IMG/VR virus record: IMGVR_UViG_3300025876_000036
Location: 1 to 46,026 of that record
Origin: a virus
Direction: 5' to 3' (one strand)
DNA length: 46,026 nucleotides
Shown: positions 34,100 through 45,500 of the stretch, one piece after another
Position numbering within the stretch: position 1 is the first letter of the stretch
How the letters are laid out: each line of letters begins with the position of its first letter
Translations under genes and position numbers: made by a program
Notes under the pieces: generated by a model
The model's database searches: none
What the model was told of the DNA's origin: nothing
Seen by the model: the letters and a program-made list of their open reading frames with translations, nothing else

Positions 34100-36148
34100 A
34101 TGGCAGAGGATTTTTTGGATTTTTATAGGAGCAAGGGTAATAGTTTGTCGGACATCGACATATATTATGACTTTGATACTGGAATCCTTGGAGAATCACC
34201 TGCAACGAGCGGCTTTTTCGAATCTGGGAATCCCTATAAGCCGATAGTTTATAATAAAAAAACAGAAATATCAGATGGCTATGCTGTTGGGGAAAATTAT
34301 TCTGGTTTTTATGATAAAAAAGGAACGGGCAATTTTATTAAAAATTATGACAGTGAAAGTTTTTTAAAAATTAATAATTCAAAAAATTTATCTGGAAGTT
34401 CAAATTGGACCTTTATAATTACCGCCAACAAATACGGGACTAATAACGGTATTATTTTTAGCAGCCTATCGGGTGACAAAGGCTTTAATCTAGGATTTAA
34501 TGATACCCATAATTTATATCTTGAGTCATCTTCTGGGATATTCGTTTCAGAATTAAATTATGCTAGTTATAATGGGATCGTTTTAAACAAAAATGGATCA
34601 AACTTTAATATAGGGAGATACAATTTTAATACAAACAAATTTGATGTGGAAAACTTTTCAATAAACGGAGTTTCTCATGGTGAAAACTGGTTTATTGGTG
34701 GAACACCGAATAAACAAATATCGGAATCAAGTTTTAGCGGGACAATAGATAACTTTGTTTATTTCAATAAAAAAATAAATACTACCAAATTAAATAGTAT
34801 ATTTTCTGGGTTTTTAATTAGAAGCGAGGACTCTTTGGGTTTAATCAGTTTAACTGGAACGCAGACTTCGCAAAGCGGATACGTTGAAAGCGGTATTAAA
34901 TATATTTTCAAAGAGTCTGTTGATATTTCTGGAGAATTTTCCGTTTTAAAGAATAACATTCCATTTAATAAGGACATTCTAAAGACTGGCTACATTAGTG
35001 ATTTTTGTGGAAATAGGGAATCCCTTTATCGAAGTGGAGACAAAATAGGAATAAAGAAAGGAAACTTTTTTCTTGAGTATAGCGGTAACTTTGCTGAGTC
35101 AAATATTCAAACTGGGCTAATAACTGGTTCGAGTGTTGTAATTAGACAGTTAATTACTGGTTTTCAGAGCCAAGTAACTTTAAGTACTGGACAGTTTTCG
35201 GATCTAGTATTTGAATATAATTGCTTAAATGATTGTGGCAATATTGAGCCTATATTTTCATTTCAGACTGGAATTGGGATTATAAGTGGTTTTAACTTTA
35301 TACCTATAACTGGCCTTGTAAGTGGTTTTGAATCTACTACGGTTAAGAACGAAACATTAAAAGAAGTCTTCGTGAGTGATGTTATTGATCAATCGTGCGG
35401 ATTTTATATTGATAGCGGTTATATTGATCAGTATGGGTTTGACTCGATTTTTATTAAAAAAAATATGGCTCCATCTTTTTTAAATCAGTCTTTAGTTTCT
35501 CCAGAAGATTTAAATTTAAATAATACTGTAAAATATAATAATACTGAAGGATTTTTTAAGATTCCACAAAATGATTCAAATAGCAACTTCTTTTCATTTT
35601 ATAACGGTTACTTGCAAATATCGGGAAAGAATTATGACATAAAAAATAATAAAATCACTGGGAGCGGATTAAACTCTTCTGGAGTTTTCACTTACGGAAA
35701 TCTATCCGAATTGAAAATTAAAGATATTAGTGGCTCGTATACTGGAACAAGCAAAACCTCCCTATTATTTACTGGAGATAAAAACTCTTTATACAGCATC
35801 TTAACTGGTTCTGGATCGGTTATCAATCTTCCAGTTGGGGAGTATAAGGCTATGGAGTTTAATGATTATTTTGAAATCAATAGCGGAGATAACAATTATT
35901 TAAGTTTTGATAAATTTTTTGAAAAAAGCTCAATGGTTTTCTTAAATGGAAAGAAGATGCTGCATAGTTTAGATTATTTAGAGACGCCAAACAATAAAAG
36001 ATTAAAATCTGGAATATTTGAAACAAAGGGGGATTACTTTGGGGATATAAACAACTTTTTTCAACAAGCTATTTTGGGTAAATCTATCCTACTCCAAGAT
36101 GGTTACAAACTTTTGGCTGAAGATATGAAAAGTCTAAATACACAATAG
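34100..36148 (+). CDS. Tail protein with LamG/concanavalin-like domain, 682 aa
   Basis: The first 235 residues look like a laminin-G/concanavalin-A-like sandwich: YDFDTGILGESPATSGFFES, NLSGSSNWTFIITANKYGTN, GFNLGFNDTHNLYLESSSGI and a closing SFSGTIDNFVYFNKKINTTK, the usual end of such carbohydrate-binding domains. The rest is Ser-Gly/Thr-Gly-dense beta structure as in the VWA protein. The very C-terminus (ILLQDGYKLLAEDMKSLNTQ) shares a motif with the 107-residue protein and the VWA protein. The start lies 7 nt after TGTAATA with no Shine-Dalgarno, a leaderless candidate. It probably contributes to surface recognition at the tail tip. Confidence 0.65.
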   Translation: MAEDFLDFYRSKGNSLSDIDIYYDFDTGILGESPATSGFFESGNPYKPIVYNKKTEISDGYAVGENYSGFYDKKGTGNFIKNYDSESFLKINNSKNLSGSSNWTFIITANKYGTNNGIIFSSLSGDKGFNLGFNDTHNLYLESSSGIFVSELNYASYNGIVLNKNGSNFNIGRYNFNTNKFDVENFSINGVSHGENWFIGGTPNKQISESSFSGTIDNFVYFNKKINTTKLNSIFSGFLIRSEDSLGLISLTGTQTSQSGYVESGIKYIFKESVDISGEFSVLKNNIPFNKDILKTGYISDFCGNRESLYRSGDKIGIKKGNFFLEYSGNFAESNIQTGLITGSSVVIRQLITGFQSQVTLSTGQFSDLVFEYNCLNDCGNIEPIFSFQTGIGIISGFNFIPITGLVSGFESTTVKNETLKEVFVSDVIDQSCGFYIDSGYIDQYGFDSIFIKKNMAPSFLNQSLVSPEDLNLNNTVKYNNTEGFFKIPQNDSNSNFFSFYNGYLQISGKNYDIKNNKITGSGLNSSGVFTYGNLSELKIKDISGSYTGTSKTSLLFTGDKNSLYSILTGSGSVINLPVGEYKAMEFNDYFEINSGDNNYLSFDKFFEKSSMVFLNGKKMLHSLDYLETPNNKRLKSGIFETKGDYFGDINNFFQQAILGKSILLQDGYKLLAEDMKSLNTQ

Positions 36149-36247
36149 GCCTGTAAAAACTTAATTAATATAATATAAAATATAAAAGCGAAAATTACGA
36201 AATTAACATTAATTGAAAAAACAATAATTTATAAGATAATACAATAG
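36149..36247 (+). other. AT-rich intergenic gap
   Basis: This 99-nt gap, about four-fifths A/T, lacks a terminator and a recognisable copy of the two-part promoter motif. The hub gene downstream is therefore probably read from the promoter at 34064-34092. No Shine-Dalgarno is visible before the ATG at 36248. Confidence 0.5.
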
Positions 36248-39200
36248 ATGAAAGAAACAGAAATAGAATTGATAAAAATTGATGGCGCGACTGATATATT
36301 TGGAGGTAAAATATACAATGCTTCATTCAAAAATAATTTTTCAGATTCACCGTCTAGCATCACTATCAATGTTGTTAATGAAGATGGTATATACGAAATT
36401 CCAAAATTGGATGCCAACTCTATTCAAGAGTTTTACGAAATAAAGATAGGAGAACAGGAATTAGGAAAATACTCCCTAGTCAAGACGCGCACCAGTGTGA
36501 GTAAGTCGGGCAAAATATTGGAATTAACTTTTTTTGACATTACTATGAATTTGGATAAAATTTATATTGGATTACATAAAAAGCACGGGATTATACCAAG
36601 ATCTGACGAAGGGGATAAAAGATTAAAAAGCTATAGCAAAAAAGATATTTTATCTTCGATGGAGGGTGTCGAAGTTGAAGGCGATGAAACTGGAAGGCCA
36701 CCATTTTTTATCCAACTGAATGACGATGGTGACGTTACGCCCTTAATTTTAATGGGTAGAGAATTTCACCCTTGTGACGCCAATCGAGATGGCTATTTAG
36801 ATTTTGAAGAAGACTTGTTTCAGGGAGATGGGTGTGACCCATGCCCAAACTGTCCAGAAGACAAGTATGATGGCAGTATAGATCGTCAAAGATGTTTAGA
36901 TTTAGAATGTAGTGAGATTTTTGAGGTTAGATATAATTTCAAATCATTACTTGAAGCAATAGCAGAATTTTTTACACAGGCAGACATAGATATAGAGATA
37001 GAAGGACAGCCAGAAACCAATGATCTATATTACGCGCAGTATGAAGGGACTTTGAGAGAAGTTTTAAAAAGATGGTCAGCCGACTTCTCTTTTAACTTTT
37101 ATTTAGAAAATAATGAAGGAAAAGCTACTCTTAAATTTATTGATACAAAAGTTGAAGCAGATATTATTGGCAAGGACGAACTCGGCGAAGAGGACGTTAT
37201 AAGTTTCGAAGAAACGCAGAGTGTCGAAAATACTCAAAATTCTGGAAGCATATCTCTTTATAGACAAAGTGGAGAAAGAAAAATTTACAACTGTTCTACA
37301 AGTGTTAAGATGGATTTAAAGCCTCTAACTTTGGGGGACTTATATTCCGATACGGACGAAGCTATTCTAGGTAAAAAACAAGAAGAAAATGATCTGGTAT
37401 CTTTTGAGGATCTAGAAATATCTATTGGTCTTGCAAAATATAGCCTAGCCATGCGAGAGCACTTTTGGTGGGGCAAAATGTATGGAGCAGACAGGGGTAG
37501 GGAAGATATTGTCAAGCTGCAATACCTAGGTCCCCCTGAGAAGAAAAGCTCGCCTACTGGAGGGGGAGAGATTAAATTTGAAGTCCCAGAAAAGTTTCCT
37601 AAAAGCACTCTTGAACGTTCTAGCGGACTTCAGGAGTCGGAGGGGTTAGATTCATTAAATCCAGACACTTTAGTGGAGGTAGCAAAAGAAAGAGGTATTT
37701 TGCAACTTGGATCATTTAAGGCTTTAGCTTTCTTTTTTCCTACAGGTAGGAATAATGAACCTTCGGAGATATATTACAACAAGGGCACTAGGTTTGGAGA
37801 AGGAGAGGGGAAAAAAATAGACTATAACGCAACTGTTGTCAACGATTGCAAAAAAATCTGGAAACCTACCCCAGAAGAGCTGGATTTTTTCGCCTCTACT
37901 CCAATTTTTGGGAATGCTGAGATTGATTTTGAGGAGAACACATTTGCTGTGGAGACCTTTTCTAGAGGCTATTTTGTACTAGCTTCTAGAAAAGATGATC
38001 TTTTAGAAAAGATTATAAAAAATGAACAAAGATTAGGCTCCGAATTTATTGGAAAGTTTTTCGCGAGACAAATAGATATTACTGATGAGCTGAATATTTG
38101 CGGATATGACAAATATGGAAAAAAGGATTATAGCAGAAAAAATATTTCGGTAAGAGGGGGTGGGGAATTTTATAACTTTACTGACAAAAACACCAAAAAG
38201 TTTTTAGAAAGTCCGCTATTTGATTTCGGTCATAGTCAGGGATCAGTTGTCGGGAAATTACAAGAAAAAGTTCAAAATAAAACTAAGATTAACATCGTTC
38301 AAGATGGAGAAAGCGCTTTTGATGAGGGGGTGATTATAACCCAAGTTTCAAATAACTGGTATCCACAAGAAGGTGTTACAAACGAGCTAAAGGCATTTCT
38401 CGATGTTTACGAAGATAAGAAGATGAAACAAATAGATATTAATGAAGGTAATAAAGAGGAATTTAGCAAACTAATATCAGATTTTGCCCCAGAACACATT
38501 AATGATCCTAATGTTAAACTATTTGTTGTGTATCCAGATAGTTTCAGCGAAGGGTTTAGTGTTGAGAGAGACCAAGTGCATCCGTCAATAAGCATTAACT
38601 CTACGGATAGTAGAGGCAGAGCGGTGTCTTCTGGTTGTTATGGAGACTGCGAAAATAATGAAGAATGTTTTGAAGGCGAAAAAAATAGTGCTAGATTGGA
38701 AAAATTGCAACTTAAACTAGATAGTTTAAAACCGCACTCTACCTTGTGGAGAGCTGTTAAAAGGGAGATCGATGGGGATAAGTGCCGCGATAATCAATGT
38801 GTAGACAGCAATTTTTGTGAAGACGACGAAGGCTGCGGGTCTTTTGATACGATTGATGGAGAAACTTTTTCCGAATATGAGTGTGTAGAAGGAGAGTGTA
38901 TTGAAAAGTTGGGCTTACAGTCATCAATTTGTACGAGATTAGATCTAAATGGCTTTAAGATTTACTCTCCACCTCACGGATTCAAAACGCCATCAGGTAA
39001 AAAGCTTCTTTTTAACGAAGATTTTGACGCTAGGACCTATAGGTCTATTTTGGAATATCAAAAAAATGTTGAAGTTTTTGTTCCCAAAGTGGAACACATT
39101 ATCCAAGATAATATAGAAAAGTTTGAAAAGGGTTTCTCCAAATTTAATGTAAATTTATACCAAGTTCCGATAGATGACTTGAATTTATTTTATAGAAAAG

Positions 39201-39541
39201 AATTGGCCACCCAAGTCTGTACCCCTAGTGATGAGTTGTTAGAAAAACTGCATGAAGATTTTAATTTAAATTTGTCTTACAATATTGAGCAACCGCGTAA
39301 AAGTATAAAAATATCTCTTGCTGGAGTTTCTAAACAATTAGGAGAAGATATGATAGCCAAGGGTTTAGAGTCTTTTGACATTAATATATCGGCGGACGGA
39401 GTTACTTCAAATTATGTTTTTGGAAATAGAATTATGCAGCCAGTTTCTGTAGATGTCACAAGAAGGTTAGTAGACATATTACAAAAACGAACTACCAAAC
39501 ACTTAAATTATACTCAGTCTGTACTGGGAATCCAAAATTAA
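36248..39541 (+). CDS. Baseplate/tail hub-like protein with EF-hand loop and Cys-rich insert (1097 aa)
   Basis: Features at the start and middle resemble phage tail-hub proteins: a beta-rich N-terminus (KIYNASFKNNFSDSPSSITI), and NFKSLLEAIAEFFTQADIDI followed by GTLREVLKRWSADFSFNFYL (about 235-290), the pattern of hub domains that anchor to the distal tail. Two insertions are unusual. At 177-188 DANRDGYLDFEE is a textbook EF-hand calcium loop (Asp177, Asn179, Asp181, Asp185, Glu188), followed by GDGCDPCPNCPED. At about 797-898 there is a second Cys-rich block (GCYGDCENNEECFEGEKN, CRDNQCVDSNFCEDDEGCGS). Calcium binding or disulphides may stabilise the baseplate outside the cell. It is coupled to the giant fibre gene by TAATG. 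The hub assignment is moderately supported. Confidence 0.6.
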   Translation: MKETEIELIKIDGATDIFGGKIYNASFKNNFSDSPSSITINVVNEDGIYEIPKLDANSIQEFYEIKIGEQELGKYSLVKTRTSVSKSGKILELTFFDITMNLDKIYIGLHKKHGIIPRSDEGDKRLKSYSKKDILSSMEGVEVEGDETGRPPFFIQLNDDGDVTPLILMGREFHPCDANRDGYLDFEEDLFQGDGCDPCPNCPEDKYDGSIDRQRCLDLECSEIFEVRYNFKSLLEAIAEFFTQADIDIEIEGQPETNDLYYAQYEGTLREVLKRWSADFSFNFYLENNEGKATLKFIDTKVEADIIGKDELGEEDVISFEETQSVENTQNSGSISLYRQSGERKIYNCSTSVKMDLKPLTLGDLYSDTDEAILGKKQEENDLVSFEDLEISIGLAKYSLAMREHFWWGKMYGADRGREDIVKLQYLGPPEKKSSPTGGGEIKFEVPEKFPKSTLERSSGLQESEGLDSLNPDTLVEVAKERGILQLGSFKALAFFFPTGRNNEPSEIYYNKGTRFGEGEGKKIDYNATVVNDCKKIWKPTPEELDFFASTPIFGNAEIDFEENTFAVETFSRGYFVLASRKDDLLEKIIKNEQRLGSEFIGKFFARQIDITDELNICGYDKYGKKDYSRKNISVRGGGEFYNFTDKNTKKFLESPLFDFGHSQGSVVGKLQEKVQNKTKINIVQDGESAFDEGVIITQVSNNWYPQEGVTNELKAFLDVYEDKKMKQIDINEGNKEEFSKLISDFAPEHINDPNVKLFVVYPDSFSEGFSVERDQVHPSISINSTDSRGRAVSSGCYGDCENNEECFEGEKNSARLEKLQLKLDSLKPHSTLWRAVKREIDGDKCRDNQCVDSNFCEDDEGCGSFDTIDGETFSEYECVEGECIEKLGLQSSICTRLDLNGFKIYSPPHGFKTPSGKKLLFNEDFDARTYRSILEYQKNVEVFVPKVEHIIQDNIEKFEKGFSKFNVNLYQVPIDDLNLFYRKELATQVCTPSDELLEKLHEDFNLNLSYNIEQPRKSIKISLAGVSKQLGEDMIAKGLESFDINISADGVTSNYVFGNRIMQPVSVDVTRRLVDILQKRTTKHLNYTQSVLGIQN

Positions 39542-42500
39542 TGATATTAAGTGGCAAAAATTTTAGAAGTATTTCAGATCAAACTGGTAATTATAGTTAT
39601 GTTTTTGGTGTTAAAACCAAGACAAAATCTTCAGACATTTATGTTGGTTTAACTGGGGATTATAACATAGACTATAGATTTATTAGTGGTAAAATTTTTG
39701 ACAGGAATAGAGATTTTGTATCTAGCTATTCTAAAAACGGCAATTATATTATTTCTGGAAATTTAAAGAATAACCATCATGAATATTTCATAAACGGAGT
39801 CCCAAAAATTGTAGGAGAAACCGTTCCGAGTGGGAAAATATCTGGAGTGTTTGCTATTAACGAGGAGCCAGAAAATATTGATTTTAAATTTTATGGAGAA
39901 ACCCCATCTTATTCGATTACTACGAGCTCCAATCAATTAATAAGTGGCCAAACCCTAACAGGTTTTATCAATAATAATAACCCATCTTTATCTTTTACAG
40001 TATTTACTGGCGAATTGTTAAATTCAGATATCCCAGCAACTTTTTCTATAGATAGTAATCAAGACGTAACAGGCTCAGCAGAATTTTATTTAACGCCATC
40101 GCAATCACAGAATTTAAGCGGAGTCGCCAATTTATTATTTTATACAAATTTTGGAGAAATAGAATATTCTTACAATCTAACTGGAGGAAATTTACCTTCA
40201 GTTATAAAGTCTAGTTATTACTTAACCTTACAGCCATTTAATCCAAATTTTGAGGGAAGTTCTGGGTCCCTTTCCATTACTAGTTATTACGCAAATTTTG
40301 ATGGTGCGAACGTTAAAGTTTCCCTTTCTCACGTTTCTGGGCAGACTGGTGAAATATTTAGAGATAAAAGTTTTTCCAGAGGATTTAGTCATACTCAAGA
40401 TGATAGCGTTACGGGAACAAATATAGTTTCTATTTTTAAAACTGGTTTGGTTTCTGGTTACAACGCTTCTGGCCTTATTCAAACTGGTATGGGGTCGGGG
40501 ATTTTAACTGGATATGCCGAACCTACTGGACAGATCGTTAATGATTATGAGCTAGTTTTAACTGGACTGGCAAGCGGCTTCCTTGATACTGATATTAATT
40601 TGGCAGGATACGCAACATCTCGTTTCTTTGGGTTCGTTCCTTTTGGATCGAGTTCAATTTTAACTACAGCCAATGATATTGCGGGTACTGGGATTTTAAA
40701 CCAAGAACAACTTACCGGGATTATTAGAACTGGTATAGGCGAAGCCCTATTTAATCCTTATGAATATTTGCCAACGGGAGAAATAAATCTTCAGTCAGGC
40801 GCATATAATACAAGAACTATAGAGAAATATATATCATATACTGGAGCAATCACTGGATATTACGATTTGGCTGCGAGTGGATATGCTGGATATATTATAG
40901 AAACTGGCATATTCGACCAGAATTTCTCTGGAAATGTTAAGAGGGGCGTATATACCTTTGACAAACAATATGATACGAATATTACTGGTTTTGATGCACT
41001 ATTTGGAGCGGACACCATTGGGGAGATAGTTAGCGGAGGGCTGCCCGAAGTTACTGGCGAATCTTTTAGTTTAACTGGGAATTTAAAACTTTCTGCAAGT
41101 GGTGAGTGTTTAGAGGAGGTTCCAGTATATGATGTTTCAGGGTATAGCGTCAAATATCCTTACAACTTTAATATAGCTAATTTACTATTATCCTTATCCA
41201 AGTTAAACCCAAGCTTTACTGGGTCTATTATGACCGTAGAAAGAGCTAGTGATGGCGAAACTAAAGACATTTATTTTTACAATAAATATATTAATTATGA
41301 AAATATAAAGCAGTTCGCACAGTCTGGAGAAGTTTATATTAACGAATGGAAAGACCAATCTTTAAATAAAAATAATTATATTCCGAGTACAGTAGATAGG
41401 CCAAAAATATTAATTGGTCCTGGATTTTTTAATTCTGGAATATATTTTTATCAAAATTGGCTGGAAACAAGTAATTCTTTGGAATTTATTGACGGAGAAG
41501 ATTATTCGATTATATTTAGTGGAGATTCTCCCTGTGATTTTCTGGCTGGTAGTTATTATAATTCATCTATCGATACTGGTGCTTTAAATGAAGGGTGGAA
41601 TTTAGACGTTTGGAATGAAACCGTAAGATATACAGGTTATAATGAAGTTTCCATTCCTACAGTTACTGGGGATGGAAATCTATATATAAGCGCCATTGAC
41701 GAGAATCAAAATATATATATAAACAATCTAATCTCTGAAATTTTCATATACCCTTTCGATGCTACAGCTATATACTCCCCGACTGGAGTCGTGAGTGGAG
41801 TCGGACCGCCAGTATATAGTATATTTGCCGATGTATCTGGTTATTATAATATTGATACAGACATACACCCACTGGGTCAAAAAACATCTTCTCAAAAAGC
41901 AGCAAACCTCGGAAACTGGGCAGTTTTCCCGCCATCTTATGACGAATATATAACTTCTTATAACCCATACACGCAAGTCACACAATTCCAATCCGAGCCT
42001 ATCACTGGAGTTTCTTATGGGGCAGCTGGGGTTGGGAATTGGGTTGCTATGGGGATGAATGCGCCTATATCGCTAGTATTTTACGATCCAGAAACCGATA
42101 TTGTTAAAAAATTTGCTTATTCGAAGGCTGTTCACAGCACCACAGCGGTTGGCAACTTGGCGGTTTTTGGAGTTAATGATTCTAGTAATTCGAAAGTCGC
42201 GGCTTATTGTTTCGACCCAGTAACAGAACAAGGCTTTGAATTAAATTATACTGGGAATATTGTCTCAGAGGACAGCATCCTGTTTCGTCAATCTGCGACG
42301 GTCGGAGACTGGGCTGTTTTTTGCCCAAATAATTCAGAACAAATTATTGCAGTCAATCCATCTTCTACAACTACTAATCAAGTGCAACATATGCAGCCAC
42401 GGATAACTGGAGATGCTGGTCAACTTGCTCCATTCATGTTTTCGGGACCAGCTGTTGTTGGGGACTGGGCGGTTATGGCAGGGCGCACTGGAAGCGTTGT

Positions 42501-45500
42501 CTCTTATAACCCAACTGCAAATGACCTATATATACATCCGCAAGAAATACCTGCAATCCCGATGTCATTTGCTGAAAGAAATGGCAGCTATTACCCAAGA
42601 TTTGGCACACCAACTGTAGTTGGTGATTGGGCAGTTTTTCCGCCGTTGAGGGGAACTGGTATTCTAGCTTATAATCCGATAACTAGAATCCAGAAAAGTT
42701 TATATTTTAATGGGGAAGATTTTGAAATAAGCAATCCTGAGGAAGCAACTAACTTTAGTTCTGCAGCTACATTAGGAAAATGGGCGATATTTGCGCCACA
42801 AAGTGCTTCAGCATCTCTGGCTTATGATCCAGTAGAAAATGTATATCATAAGTTTTATAACGAACTTACGGAAGGGTACACCATGTCCACCACTGTAAAT
42901 GACGAATGGGTAGTACAATATCCAAATACAGCAGATTCCTTTGCGAGTATAAAAATTGCTAATCCCTTTTCTAATCCTTTTGATTTCTTATGCCCTCAAG
43001 AGGTAATACTGTTTACTGTAGATACCTCGATTAACACATCGCTTGAGGTTGAACTAGATCCATTACTCAGCTATTCAGCAGTAATTGATTGGGGCGATGG
43101 AAGTACTGATACATTCCTAGATGGAATTGTACCCTCAAGTATTTCACACACCTATGCTACGGTTGGTACATTCGAAGTAATTGTAACTGCAACTTCAGTT
43201 CCTAAGTTTGAGTTATCTTCAGAGCTGAATGTAGTTTCCGCAATTCTTGAAAATTTACTTCAAACTACAGAAAATATGTTCTTTGCATGCCGTAACCTGC
43301 AAAGCGCGACCATCGGCGACGGCATCACCAGCATCGGGGATCGCGCATTCCAAAACTGCGTTAGCCTGAGAAGCATCATCATCGGCAACAGCGTCACTAG
43401 CATCGGGATTGAAGCATTCTTATTTTGCTGGTTACTGAATGCAATCACTTTGCCAGACAGCCTCAAAAGCATCGGGTCTAGCGCATTCCGAATTTGCGAA
43501 CGCGTGCAGAGCATCACCGTTCCAGACAGCGTCACCAGCATCGGGGATCGCGCATTCTCTCAAATGGAACGCCTGACGAGCGTCACACTTCCAAATAATG
43601 TTGACTTTACCAGAATCGAAGAGTACACGTTCGCTGACACTAGCCTGACGAGCATCACCATTCCCGACAGCGTCACCTACATCGGGAATGGCGCATTCGC
43701 TGACACTAGCCTGACGAGCATCACCATTCCCGCCAGCGTCACCAGCAAAGGGAGTCTCATATTCAATGACTGCGATCTGCTGACGAACATTGTGGTTGAT
43801 AGCGCCAATCCGAATTTCAGTTCGACAGGACCACTGTTACTCAACAAGTCAGGGAGTATTGTGTTGGAAGGTTTCGGTGTCAGCGGTGATTTTACCATTC
43901 CTAGCACCATTAACGTCATCGCTTTTGCCGCATTCACTGGCACTGGCCTGACGAGCATCACGATTCCTGACAGCGTCGAAAACATGGGTGCTGCAACATT
44001 CGCTAACTGCGAAAACCTGACTAGCGCCACCATTGGCAACGGCGTCGTCCTCTTGGGGGAAGGCACATTCCGGAGATGCTATAATTTATCAGTCGTTAAC
44101 CTCTCTATACCTAAATCCGTAATAGATGGAGCTAGCTCAATGGATGGAGTTCCAGATACTTTCGAATATACAGCACCCCTTCTTACCATTAATGTTCCAA
44201 TTGGCACTCCTGGTTGGGTAGCTGGAACTGGTCTGACAATTGGTGGTAACACAAATGTAACGGTCAATATAGGCGAGCCAGCGTTAGAGCCATTACTTTT
44301 TACTGTAGATACCTCGATTAGCACATCGCTTATTATCGATCTAGATCCATCTCTCAGCTATTCAGCAGTAATTGATTGGGGCGATGGAAGTACTGATACA
44401 TTATTAGATGGAATTGTACCCGCGAGTATTTCACACACCTATGCTACGGTTAATACATTCGAAGTAAGTGTAAGTGGAACTTCAGTTCCTAAGTTTGAGT
44501 TATCTTCAGAGCTGAATGTAGTTTCCGCAATTCTTGAAAATTTACCTCAAACTACAGAAGACATCTTCAATTCCTGCACTGGCCTGACGAGCGTCACCAT
44601 CGGCAACAGACTCACCAGCATCGGGTCTGGCGCATTCTATGGCTGTACTGGCCTGACGAGCGTCACGATTCCCGAAAGCGTCGAAACCATCGGGAATAGC
44701 GCATTCCAAAGCTGCAGCCTGACGAGCATCACGATTCCCGATAGCGTCACCAGCATCGGGGGTGCCGCATTCGCGGAATGCACTGACTTGGCGACCGTCA
44801 CCCTTCCAAATAATATTAACTTCACCAGCATCGAGGATTTCGCATTCGGTGGCTGCACTGGCCTGACGAGCATCACCATTCCCAACAGCGTCGAAACCAT
44901 CGGGTATCAGGCATTTGAGAACTGCTATATCCTTACGAGCGTCACCATCGGCAATAACGTCGAGAGCATCGGGATTGAAGCATTCATGTCCACTGGCCTG
45001 ACGAGCGTCACCATTCCCATTAGCGTCACCAGTATCGGGATTAACGCATTCCGTAACTGCAGTGACTTGGCGACCGTTGATTTGTCCGTGCCTAAAACAG
45101 TCATAGATTCAGCTACAAATGTTTTCTTTAACACAGCATCCCTTCTTACCATTAATGTTCCATATGGCACTTCTGGTTGGGTAGCTGGAACTGGCCTGAC
45201 AATTGGTGGTAACACAAATGTAACGGTTAATATAATAACACCAGAAGCGATGCTGTTTACTGTCGATGCTTCGATTAATACATCGTTTCTGGTTAGACGC
45301 GATTCCAGGGATATTTATTCTGGAGCAATTGTTTGGGGTGATGGAAGTGCTGACGAAGCCCTATCTGGAAGTGGTATTGTAATTATTGAACACACCTTCC
45401 CTTCTACTGAAGTATATCAAGGAATGATAATTGGAACTTCAGTTCCTAGTATTAGTTTCGATTATAATCGAAGTTTAACATCATTTGAAAATCTTGGAGA

